Assembly: GCA_029959295.1 (NCBI GenBank)
Contig: JASCOH010000001.1
Location: 248,001-312,000 of the forward strand
Direction of reading: 5' to 3'
DNA length: 64,000 nt
Source: Flavobacteriaceae bacterium PS02334
GTDB taxonomy: Bacteria; Bacteroidota; Bacteroidia; Flavobacteriales; Flavobacteriaceae
Shown: positions 36,207-44,069 of the stretch, piece by piece
Layout: each line of letters begins with the position of its first letter
How positions within the stretch are numbered: the stretch's first letter is position 1
Made by a program: the position numbers and the translations under genes
The notes under the pieces: generated by a model
Told to the model about the DNA's origin: nothing
The model's database searches: none
What the model saw: only the letters and a program-made list of their open reading frames with translations

Positions 36207-36645
36207 TTTTAATAATATCTTTTTTAGTTTCGCCGTGAACTGTCCCGCCACCTAACCATTCACCTGTAATTAACCATAATTCGTAATGATAAAGCCATTC
36301 AATGGCCCAAACCATTACTGTTTGAGCTATCGATTTAGAGCTATTCCATTCCTTCCAATCTGGATAAAACAAGCACAAACGTTGCGTTTTATGGTCATAT
36401 ACGTGGGGTAAGGATTTTTTACCTTCAAATAATTTTAAAGGTGTCGGTTCTAATACATATACATTAGGGTTTTTACCTAATTCATAAATAAGTTTCACTT
36501 TATAATCATCTCCTATGGGTGAAGATTTTAATGTGCCAATCCATTGGAGTGTTTTACTATTAACAATCTTGGATTCACCAAAACTAAAATCTCTTTTCAG
36601 CCCAGCTAATTGATTATAAAGTGTTAACTTTTTCTTTTTAATCAT
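36184..36645 (-). CDS. CBASS E2-like protein (type II-short)
   Basis: About 153 residues from the ATG at 36645, which overlaps the CD-NTase stop by 8 bp; the frame start at 36666 is less likely. Landmarks are PHVYDHKTQRLCLFYPDWKEW, with the presumed catalytic cysteine in LCLFYP, and VWAIEWLYHYELWLITGEWLGGGTVH, a pattern typical of E2-like proteins of type II-short CBASS. In those systems the E2 protein acts without an E1 partner to modify or prime the CD-NTase. Here no Cap2-type E1 or JAB protease is adjacent, which fits the short type. The small size, no TM segment and direct coupling to the CD-NTase support the call. Confidence 0.83.
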   Translation of the reverse strand: MIKKKKLTLYNQLAGLKRDFSFGESKIVNSKTLQWIGTLKSSPIGDDYKVKLIYELGKNPNVYVLEPTPLKLFEGKKSLPHVYDHKTQRLCLFYPDWKEWNSSKSIAQTVMVWAIEWLYHYELWLITGEWLGGGTVHGETKKDIIKNEADNSI

Positions 36646-37915
36646 TCCCGTGAAAATTATGAGCATTCACTTTAGCAACGTTTGTAAGACCAGCTACTGC
36701 CGATCCAACTACACCTGCTTTACGATCTACATGATTATTGCCAGCTTCTGTTAGCGACCTCATTCTATTACCAACATCCGAAAAAGTTTTAGTTACAGGC
36801 TCGTTACCAAAAGATTTTTTTAATGATTCTGAAAGATTGATTCGATTAAATGGAGATTGAAATATTCCGAAATCGACCTTCAATTGCTTCAGCCAGTCAT
36901 TGAAAAATGCTTCTCTTTTCGATCCAGGTAATGTCCATCGATCAGCAAAATTCTCAGTTTCATTGACTGGATTTGAAACCCACTTTACATATCTATTCAA
37001 ATCATAATCGTACTTTTCCTCAATATGATTCCCCATATTATTAACAATACTGAGTAAAGCATCCGTAATATTATCTTCACCATCGTATGCCTTTGCTGCT
37101 AAAGTTGTGATGATACATGAAATCGGTTTCTCCTTTTTATCATCATCATTATAATCTTTAAACATTATATCACGATGTCTCTTTAACAGTTGCACAGCTC
37201 TCTGGAGGGGCAATCTGTCCTTTTGATACTTTGGCGTTGGGTTTACAGACTCGTTAAGGGAAAACATTTTTGTACGTCTTCCTTTAATATCGTCTGCGAT
37301 GGTCATAAACCACTTAGCATAACCAAACGGATTACTTTGAAGCCATTCACTAGGATCTGTGGAAATTTCATACTCTGGTAATCTTTCATTGTCGGTTATA
37401 CTGAGAACCAAATCTTCAATATTCTGGTCTTTAAGATTCGAATATGCCTTTTCTAAAATAACAGAATGTCCGTTAGTATTAATTGCTGGCAAAATATCCA
37501 TATGGTATCGCTCATTAGGCGAACCATTTTCCCTATACTTCAACGTCCAACATCTTCGCCCTTCTTCATCAAGGATAGACTCGTATTTCTTGTGTTTTAT
37601 CAATTGCTCTCCAACAATTTCCTTTACATCTTTCTGAGTCCAATTTTGTCTTTTTCCATTCAATTCACATACAATATCAAGATCCATATCTCCATCAGGA
37701 TCAATTGTCTGAATAATGGTCCCAATAATGAAGGAACCTTGTGGACTAATTACTGGATTGTATGGAGACAGTTTTGATTCATCATTGGTAAGCCAATTAC
37801 CCACAGCTTTATAGCTACGCACAGCAGCCTCATGCTGAGCTTCGTTAATACTTAAGTTTTCTCCTAAAGCATCTAATATATCTTCTAATTCAGTTTTTTG
37901 TTCAGTTGTGATCAT
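36638..37915 (-). CDS. cdn: CD-NTase (CBASS cyclic-oligonucleotide synthase)
   Basis: A 425-residue nucleotidyltransferase that makes the cyclic di- or trinucleotide alarm in CBASS. The polymerase-beta-like core has GS at 60-61 (SPQGSFIIGT), the metal-binding pair D78 and D80 in DGDMDLDIV, and the third carboxylate D140 in RYHMDILPA, so the active site looks intact. The helical C-terminal domain carries PLQRAVQLLKRHRDIMF. The protein ends in VNAHNFHGND, a tail whose Asn/Gly residues could be the target of the E2-like partner. The clade and product (cGAMP, cUA, trinucleotide) cannot be told from motifs. It starts 2 bp after the hsdM stop. Confidence 0.9.
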   Translation of the reverse strand: MITTEQKTELEDILDALGENLSINEAQHEAAVRSYKAVGNWLTNDESKLSPYNPVISPQGSFIIGTIIQTIDPDGDMDLDIVCELNGKRQNWTQKDVKEIVGEQLIKHKKYESILDEEGRRCWTLKYRENGSPNERYHMDILPAINTNGHSVILEKAYSNLKDQNIEDLVLSITDNERLPEYEISTDPSEWLQSNPFGYAKWFMTIADDIKGRRTKMFSLNESVNPTPKYQKDRLPLQRAVQLLKRHRDIMFKDYNDDDKKEKPISCIITTLAAKAYDGEDNITDALLSIVNNMGNHIEEKYDYDLNRYVKWVSNPVNETENFADRWTLPGSKREAFFNDWLKQLKVDFGIFQSPFNRINLSESLKKSFGNEPVTKTFSDVGNRMRSLTEAGNNHVDRKAGVVGSAVAGLTNVAKVNAHNFHGND

Positions 37916-37917
37916 AG

Positions 37918-39447
37918 TTATAAAAGGTTTAGTTCTTCTAAATATTTATTCATTTCGCTCTGTACTTCTTTAAGTTCCTTTTCAATCTTTACAATCTCTT
38001 CTTGAACAGCCTTGATATCCACTTCTTCCTCTTCTTCAAACGTATCTACATAACGGGGAATATTTAGATTGAAGTCATTTTCCTTAATCTCGTTATACGG
38101 TGCTCTGTAAGCATATTTATCTTCAATAACACTACCCTCGTCAGTACTAAGAGGAGCACTGACTTTAAAAGCTTTGTATGTTTCAACAATGTGTTTTATA
38201 TCTATATCTCTCAGTTTATTTTGATTTTTACCTGTTTCAAAGCCTTTGCTCGCATCAATGAACAGCACATCTTTATTGCTACCTTTTGCTCTATTAAAAA
38301 CCAAAATTGCTGCAGGGATCCCAGTCCCGAAAAATAAGTTGGCAGGTAAACCAATGACAGCTTCTAATAAATTTTCTTCAATCAACTGCTGACGGATTTT
38401 ACCTTCGCTGCTTCCCCTGAACAATACACCATGCGGCATAATCACTCCAACACGACCAATATCTTCATATGTGGTTTCTATCATGTGACTAATAAAAGCG
38501 TAATCACCCTTGCTTTTTGGAGGAACACCCCGATGAAAGCGGTTGTACTGATCAGTAACAGCATTTTCTGCTCCCCATTTATCTAATGAAAAAGGTGGAT
38601 TTGCAGCTACAATATTAAACTTCATCAATTCATCCCCTTCCAAAAGGCGTGGGTTATTTATGGTGTCTCCCCATTCAATGGTAGCGTTATCAATCTCGTG
38701 CAGAAACATATTCATACGAGCTAAGGCCCAAGTGCTTCCGTTTACTTCCTGTCCATATAAAGAAAAGTTACCAGATCCTACTTCTTTGGATAGCTTAATC
38801 AATAAGGATCCAGAACCGCAGGTTGGGTCATTTAATCTATTACCCGCTTCAGGAGCAAGGAGCTGCGCTAATAGGGTAGAAACCTCACTTGGGGTATAAA
38901 ATTCTCCTGATTTTTTTCCTTCATCACCCGCAAACATTGAAATCAGGTACTCATAAGAATCACCGATCACATCATTACCTTCCAAATGCGAAGGCTGTAA
39001 ATCCATTTCAGAAAAATCGACAAGCAAATTTTTCAGTCTTCTGTTACGGTCTTTTGTTTGCCCAAGATTTGATTCTGAATTGAACGTAATATTTCTGAAA
39101 ACACCTGCTAATTTCAAGCGGTTGGAATCTTCAATTTGTTCCAGAACACGGTCGATTAAATCACCTAATTGTACATCATTACGATTTTCAAATAAATAAT
39201 CGAAAGTTGCATTTTCAGGAAGCTTAAATCGTTCATTTGCCAAAGCCCGTTCTATACGCACATTATCACCTTTGTACTTTTCGGTGTAAAATGCTTTCTT
39301 GTCTTTCCATACATCAGAAACATACTTTACAAAAAGCATCGTCAGCACATAATCTTTATACTGTCCGCTACTTAACACTCCTCTGAATGAATCACAGGCT
39401 TTCCATACTATATTGTTAATCTCTTTTTGAGTGAGCTTCTTTTCCAT
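37918..39447 (-). CDS. hsdM: Type I restriction modification methyltransferase M subunit
   Basis: A 509-residue adenine-N6 methyltransferase. The N-terminal helical domain (about 1-150) is followed by GEFYTPSEVSTLL, the SAM-binding motif DPTCGSGSLL (207-216) and the catalytic NPPF (283-286). A C-terminal coiled coil (EEIVKIEKELKEVQSEMNKYLEEL) contacts HsdS. It methylates the HsdS-defined site to protect host DNA and forms the core to which HsdR binds. It follows the half-size S gene by 1 bp and precedes the CD-NTase by 2 bp. Every motif looks functional. Confidence 0.94.
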   Translation of the reverse strand: MEKKLTQKEINNIVWKACDSFRGVLSSGQYKDYVLTMLFVKYVSDVWKDKKAFYTEKYKGDNVRIERALANERFKLPENATFDYLFENRNDVQLGDLIDRVLEQIEDSNRLKLAGVFRNITFNSESNLGQTKDRNRRLKNLLVDFSEMDLQPSHLEGNDVIGDSYEYLISMFAGDEGKKSGEFYTPSEVSTLLAQLLAPEAGNRLNDPTCGSGSLLIKLSKEVGSGNFSLYGQEVNGSTWALARMNMFLHEIDNATIEWGDTINNPRLLEGDELMKFNIVAANPPFSLDKWGAENAVTDQYNRFHRGVPPKSKGDYAFISHMIETTYEDIGRVGVIMPHGVLFRGSSEGKIRQQLIEENLLEAVIGLPANLFFGTGIPAAILVFNRAKGSNKDVLFIDASKGFETGKNQNKLRDIDIKHIVETYKAFKVSAPLSTDEGSVIEDKYAYRAPYNEIKENDFNLNIPRYVDTFEEEEEVDIKAVQEEIVKIEKELKEVQSEMNKYLEELNLL

Positions 39448-39448
39448 T

Positions 39449-40000
39449 TTATTTTAAAATATCGTTTATTACTGCTTGAAATAATTTATTTTTTTCGTCT
39501 ATCAACCTTCCTGTCAAAGCTAATTCTGCTCGATGCAAATCACTTAGCTTGGCTATCTTTTTTTGAACTTCTAATGGAGGAAGAGGGATTTCTACTGCTT
39601 CGAGTTCATTTTTGCGAATAGAAGGAATAGAGCTACCTGCACCAAGGGACTGAAAAAATGATTGATACTTAGTCGAATTAAAAATCGTAACCAAATAGTC
39701 TGAATCAACAAGATCAGACTTCGGCTTGATAACAAAAAAGATAGAGGAAGCAATTGCTTTTCCTGTATCAACACTGTATTTCCAAGCAAAATTTCGCATC
39801 CCTTTCCCCACAAATAAAACATCTCCCTCTTCTAAAAGATGGCTTTTGGACTTTTCTGTTATTTCAACCCATCCGTCTCCATTACCATCAAACAGCCCAA
39901 AATCATTAAAATTTTTAGCCTGAAGATAGATAACTGCACCTTTTTCTTTTGGCTTGTCATAAAAGCCAAATTGCAAATGGGATATATCTTTTAATTGCAT
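39449..40000 (-). CDS. Single-TRD type I specificity-like subunit (half HsdS)
   Basis: About 183 residues from the ATG at 40000 (MQLKDISHLQFGFYDKPKEK). The frame extends to 40060, but that would place the start inside the promoter, so the downstream ATG is chosen. There is one target-recognition domain, followed by the conserved segment EIPLPPLEVQKKIAKLSDLHRAELALTGRLIDEKN, the spacer helix of HsdS. Half-size S proteins can dimerise to recognise a palindromic-type target, or associate with a full HsdS. It is the promoter-proximal gene of the whole defence operon and lies 1 bp from hsdM. The second, full-length hsdS is four genes away. Confidence 0.85.
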   Translation of the reverse strand: MQLKDISHLQFGFYDKPKEKGAVIYLQAKNFNDFGLFDGNGDGWVEITEKSKSHLLEEGDVLFVGKGMRNFAWKYSVDTGKAIASSIFFVIKPKSDLVDSDYLVTIFNSTKYQSFFQSLGAGSSIPSIRKNELEAVEIPLPPLEVQKKIAKLSDLHRAELALTGRLIDEKNKLFQAVINDILK

Positions 40001-40031
40001 TTTCAATTTTGTATTCCGTTTCAAATTTAAG

Positions 40032-40063
40032 CAAATATACAGGATAATATTTAAATACACAAA
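40032..40063 (-). promoter_or_regulatory. Promoter of the defence operon
   Basis: On the minus strand TTTG (40060-40063) is followed after 20 bp by TATATTTG (40032-40039). This is a full match to the Bacteroidetes consensus TTTG-N19-21-TAnnTTTG. Transcription should start near 40025, giving a leader of about 25 bases to the ATG at 40000. It fixes the start of the half-size S gene and is the only good promoter I found in the operon. Confidence 0.8.
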
Positions 40064-40145
40064 TATTTTTCTTTGTAGATAGTTTCAAATAATAAAATTA
40101 CTTCCCCTATTTCATGAAGAAGATCCAGCAATTCAGCCACTCACA

Positions 40146-40169
40146 GCCAAACACTTCCTTTGACTGCCA
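40146..40169 (+). repeat. GCCAAACACT(T)CC motif upstream of traE
   Basis: A 24-base block GCCAAACACTTCCTTTGACTGCCA matches the block at 23676-23699 with three differences. It lies about 90 bp upstream of traE, in the short region between the divergent defence operon and the tra operon. Confidence 0.5.
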
Positions 40170-40259
40170 CTTTCTTATAACGCCTCATTTTCTGAAACAC
40201 CTTTGTCCCGAAAGCCTGCAAAGTGCGGGATAACAGTAACAAATTAATGTGTTTCAATT

Positions 40260-40565
40260 ATGAAAAAACAGAGAAAAAAAGTTTTGCTGGCAGCCGTGGC
40301 TATGCTGTCAGGAATTGGTGCGTTCGCACAGGGAAACGGCTCGGCAGGTATAAACGAGGCTACCCAAATGGTAACTTCCTATTTCGACCCCGCAACCCAA
40401 TTAATTTACGCCATCGGTGCGGTCGTTGGGCTAATCGGAGGCGTTAAGGTGTACAACAAGTTCAGTTCGGGCGACCCCGACACGAGCAAGACTGCGGCTT
40501 CGTGGTTCGGTGCGTGTATCTTCTTGATTGTAGCAGCTACCATCCTGCGTTCATTCTTCCTTTAA
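40260..40565 (+). CDS. traE: TraE (DUF4134) conjugation membrane protein
   Basis: A 101-residue membrane protein. It has a signal-like N-terminus (LLAAVAMLSGIGAFAQG), then two helices (LIYAIGAVVGLIGGVKVYNKF and GACIFLIVAATILRSFFL). The pattern, size and position match DUF4134/TraE, the VirB2-like or inner-membrane core component of Bacteroidetes type IV secretion systems. It opens the second tra operon. No clear promoter was found in the 200 bp before it, other than the repeated motif at 40146-40169. Confidence 0.88.
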   Translation: MKKQRKKVLLAAVAMLSGIGAFAQGNGSAGINEATQMVTSYFDPATQLIYAIGAVVGLIGGVKVYNKFSSGDPDTSKTAASWFGACIFLIVAATILRSFFL

Positions 40566-40576
40566 TCCTTTGCTTT

Positions 40577-40909
40577 ATGAACAATTACAACATAAACAAA
40601 GGCATTGGCAGGACAGTGGAATTTAAGGGACTGAAAGCACAATACCTGTTCATTTTCGCTGGCGGACTGCTCGGTACGCTCATCCTCGTGATGATACTGT
40701 ATATGGCAGGCGTAAACTCTTACATCTGCCTGTTCCTCGGAGCAGGCGGTGCTTCGCTCATTGTGTGGCAGACCTTTTCACTAAACAGGAAGTACGGCGA
40801 ACACGGGCTAATGAAAATCGGGGCAGGAAAAAGACATCCCCGATACATCATCTGCCGCAAGCCTGTACACCGCTATCTGAAATTCACTCCTAAATCGAAT
40901 GCCCTATGA
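40577..40909 (+). CDS. traF: TraF (DUF4133) conjugation membrane protein
   Basis: About 110 residues from the ATG at 40577 (MNNYNINKGIGRTVEFKGLKAQY). The open frame begins at 40502 but overlaps traE. Two helices (YLFIFAGGLLGTLILVMILYMAG and YICLFLGAGGASLIVWQTF) match DUF4133/TraF, a VirB3-like inner-membrane protein that sits before the VirB4 ATPase. The stop overlaps the traG start by 4 bp. Confidence 0.87.
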   Translation: MNNYNINKGIGRTVEFKGLKAQYLFIFAGGLLGTLILVMILYMAGVNSYICLFLGAGGASLIVWQTFSLNRKYGEHGLMKIGAGKRHPRYIICRKPVHRYLKFTPKSNAL

Positions 40910-43407
40910 GAAACGTTGCAAAGACAACAACGCTGGAAAACAAATTTCCTTTGTTGGCAGTAGAAAACAACTGCATCCTTTCCAAAGATGCAGACATTAC
41001 CACCTGCTTTGAGGTTCGTTTGCCGGAACTGTTTACGGTAGCTTCTCCGGAATATGAAGCCATTCATTCCGCCTGGCATAAGGCTATCAAGACCTTGCCC
41101 GACTTTACGGTCATTCACAAGCAGGATTGGTACATCAAGGAAAACTATGCTCCCGATTTGGCACAGGAAGACCAGAGTTTTTTGTCTAAATCCTACCAAC
41201 GTCATTTCAACGAACGACCTTTTCTAAATCATTATTGCTATCTGTTCCTGACGAAGACCACCAAGAACAGAATGCGTATGCAAAGTAATTTCAGTTCGCT
41301 TTGCAAAGGCACACTCATTCCAAAGGAAATCAACAAGGAAACGATACACCGATTTATGGAAGCCGTCGCCCAATTTGAACGCATCGTGAATGATAGCGGT
41401 TTTGTGAGTTTGCGACGTTTGACCGAAGAAGACATTATTGGTATAGACGGGAAACAGGGATTGCTGGAACAGTACCTTACACTATCAAGGGAACCTGGAA
41501 CACCGATGCAGGACATCGCACTCGGAACAGAGGAAGTTCGTATCGGGAACAAAAGGTTAAGCCTGCACACGCTTTCGGACACGGATGATCTACCCGGAAC
41601 AGTATCTGCCGATACCCGTTTTGAAAAACTATCTACAGACCGGAGCGACTGTCGTTTATCATTCGCTGCTCCTGTGGGATTACTCCTTAGCTGTAACCAT
41701 ATCTACAACCAATACTTGTTTTTGGATAACAGCGAAGCCAACCTACAAAAGTTTGAGAAGTCCGCAAGGAATATGCACTCACTGGCAAGGTATAGCCGTG
41801 CCAACCAGATCAACAAAGAGTGGATAGAAAAATACCTGAATGAAGCACATTCGTTCGGTCTTTCTTCCGTAAGAGCACACTTCAACATTATGGCGTGGTC
41901 GGAAGACCCTGCGGAACTGAAACAGCTAAAAAATGATTGTGGTAGTGCTTTAGCATTGATGGAATGTAAACCCAGACACAACACTACGGATGTAGCAACA
42001 TTGTACTGGGCAGGAATGCCGGGTAATGCAGGTGATTTTCCCGCAGAGGAAAGTTTTTACACGTTTATTGAGCCTGCATTGTGCTTTTTTACGGAAGAAA
42101 CCAATTACCACAATTCGCCATCACCATTTGGTATCAAGATGGCTGACCGCCTGACTGGAAAACCTATCCATTTGGATATTTCGGACTTGCCGATGAAACG
42201 TGGAATTATTACCAACCGTAACAAGTTTATACTTGGTCCCTCGGGAAGTGGTAAATCGTTTTTCACAAACCACATGGTAAGGCAATACTACGAACAGGGC
42301 GCTCACGTATTGCTCGTAGATACCGGAAATTCCTATCAGGGTTTATGTGAACTCATTAAGGGAAAGACGAAAGGTGAAGACGGTGTGTACTTCACTTATA
42401 CAGAAGACAATCCCATTGCCTTTAACCCTTTCTATACCGATGACGGCGTTTTCGACATTGAAAAGAGAGAAAGTGTCAAGACTTTGATAATCACACTCTG
42501 GAAACGTGATGATGAACCGCCAACCCGTTCAGAAGAAGTGGCTTTATCAAATGCAGTAAGCGGATATATCGAAAGAATAAAATCGGACGATGTTTACCCA
42601 TCATTCAACGGCTTCTATGAGTATGTAAAAGGCGATTACCGCAAGGTATTGGAGGAAAAGCAGGTAAGGGAAAAGGACTTTGATATTGCCAATTTTCTCA
42701 ACGTACTCGAACCTTACTACAAAGGTGGTGAGTACGATTATTTGCTGAACTCCGATAAGCAGTTAGATCTGCTTTCTAAACGCTTTATCGTATTTGAAAT
42801 TGATGCGATTAAAGACCACAAAATCCTCTTTCCCATAGTTACTATCATTATTATGGAAGTTTTCATCAACAAGATGCGTAGGCTGAAAGGTATCCGTAAG
42901 CTCATACTGATTGAAGAAGCGTGGAAGGCAATTGCCAAAGAAGGAATGGCAGAATACATCAAGTATTTGTTTAAAACCGTACGTAAGTTTTTCGGAGAAG
43001 CGATTGTCGTAACGCAAGAGGTCGATGATATTATCCAATCACCCATCGTCAAAGAAAGTATCATCAATAATTCTGATTGCAAAATCCTCTTAGACCAACG
43101 CAAGTATATGAACAAGTTCGATGATATACAGGCAATGTTGGGGCTTACCGACAAAGAAAAAGGACAGGTACTTTCCATCAATATGAACAACGATGCAAGC
43201 CGACTTTACAAAGAGGTTTGGATTGGCTTAGGTGGTACGCACTCGGCAGTCTATGCCACCGAAGTTAGTTTGGAGGAATACCTCGCATACACCACCGAAG
43301 AAACCGAAAAAATGGAAGTGATGCAGCTTGCTTCCGAATTGGACGGTAACGTAGAACTCGCCATTAAGCATATCGCAATGCAAAGGCGTGACAAAGTAAA
43401 TCAATAG
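40906..43407 (+). CDS. traG: TraG, VirB4-type conjugation ATPase
   Basis: An 833-residue cytoplasmic ATPase that powers pilus and channel assembly. The Walker A motif is GPSGSGKS at 444-451, and Walker B lies in RKLILIEEAWKAIAKEG. VRKFFGEAIVVTQEVDDI is the downstream motif typical of VirB4/TraG. The N-terminal 400 residues form the VirB4 helical and RecA-flanking domain. This is the best conserved protein of Bacteroidetes ICE transfer systems. It is translationally coupled to traF. Length agrees with known relatives. Confidence 0.95.
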   Translation: MRNVAKTTTLENKFPLLAVENNCILSKDADITTCFEVRLPELFTVASPEYEAIHSAWHKAIKTLPDFTVIHKQDWYIKENYAPDLAQEDQSFLSKSYQRHFNERPFLNHYCYLFLTKTTKNRMRMQSNFSSLCKGTLIPKEINKETIHRFMEAVAQFERIVNDSGFVSLRRLTEEDIIGIDGKQGLLEQYLTLSREPGTPMQDIALGTEEVRIGNKRLSLHTLSDTDDLPGTVSADTRFEKLSTDRSDCRLSFAAPVGLLLSCNHIYNQYLFLDNSEANLQKFEKSARNMHSLARYSRANQINKEWIEKYLNEAHSFGLSSVRAHFNIMAWSEDPAELKQLKNDCGSALALMECKPRHNTTDVATLYWAGMPGNAGDFPAEESFYTFIEPALCFFTEETNYHNSPSPFGIKMADRLTGKPIHLDISDLPMKRGIITNRNKFILGPSGSGKSFFTNHMVRQYYEQGAHVLLVDTGNSYQGLCELIKGKTKGEDGVYFTYTEDNPIAFNPFYTDDGVFDIEKRESVKTLIITLWKRDDEPPTRSEEVALSNAVSGYIERIKSDDVYPSFNGFYEYVKGDYRKVLEEKQVREKDFDIANFLNVLEPYYKGGEYDYLLNSDKQLDLLSKRFIVFEIDAIKDHKILFPIVTIIIMEVFINKMRRLKGIRKLILIEEAWKAIAKEGMAEYIKYLFKTVRKFFGEAIVVTQEVDDIIQSPIVKESIINNSDCKILLDQRKYMNKFDDIQAMLGLTDKEKGQVLSINMNNDASRLYKEVWIGLGGTHSAVYATEVSLEEYLAYTTEETEKMEVMQLASELDGNVELAIKHIAMQRRDKVNQ

Positions 43408-43434
43408 TCATTAACATTTTAAAATTCAGAAACA

Positions 43435-44067
43435 ATGAAAAAAGTATTGTATCTGGTGTGTACGGCATTAATGCTCGCCGTTGCACCATCAGCGAAAGCC
43501 CAATTTGTAGTAACTGACCCTGCAAACCTGGCTTCAGGGATTATTAACAGTGCGAACGAAATCATACAGACTTCTTCCACCGTGAGCAATGTCGTAAAGA
43601 ACTTCAACGAAGTGAAGAAAGTGTACGACCAGGGCAAGGAATATTACGACAAGCTGAAAGCTATTAACAACCTTGTGAAAGATGCCCGTAAGGTGCAGCA
43701 AACCGTACTCTTAGTAGGCGATGTTTCCGAAATGTACGTGCAGAATTTTGGTAAGATGATGAACGACCCAAATTTCACACCACAGGAATTGGTTGCTATT
43801 GGCAATGGTTATTCGGCACTACTCAATGAAAGTACTGAACTGCTGAAAGAATTGAAGCAGATTATAACCTCTTCAAGCCTTTCGCTAAACGACAAAGAGC
43901 GTATGGATATTATTGATCGTGTGTACAAAGAGGTAAAGGATTACCACAGCCTTGTACGCTATTACACCAATAAGAATATTTCTGTAAGCTACCTAAGAGC
44001 GAAAAAGAAAAACGATGCCAAAAGAGTGCTTGAACTATACGGAACCTCTAATCAAAAATACTGGTAA
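43435..44067 (+). CDS. traI: TraI-like exported conjugation protein (DUF4141)
   Basis: A 210-residue protein. The signal peptide is LYLVCTALMLAVAPSAKAQ. The mature part is helical (KNFNEVKKVYDQGKEYYDKLKAINNL), with a coiled-coil flavour, resembling VirB5-like periplasmic components. Size and place between traG and traJ match TraI/DUF4141 of Bacteroidetes ICEs. It is unrelated to the F-plasmid TraI relaxase. It ends 2 bp before traJ. Confidence 0.8.
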   Translation: MKKVLYLVCTALMLAVAPSAKAQFVVTDPANLASGIINSANEIIQTSSTVSNVVKNFNEVKKVYDQGKEYYDKLKAINNLVKDARKVQQTVLLVGDVSEMYVQNFGKMMNDPNFTPQELVAIGNGYSALLNESTELLKELKQIITSSSLSLNDKERMDIIDRVYKEVKDYHSLVRYYTNKNISVSYLRAKKKNDAKRVLELYGTSNQKYW

Positions 44068-44069
44068 AA

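Noticed and set aside
34980-36251. hsdS start at 36251
   Set aside because: It would overlap the E2 gene by 68 bp; the ATG at 36206 begins a normal HsdS N-terminus.
39449-40060. Half-S gene start at 40060
   Set aside because: That codon is inside the -33 promoter element; the ATG at 40000 fits the expected leader.
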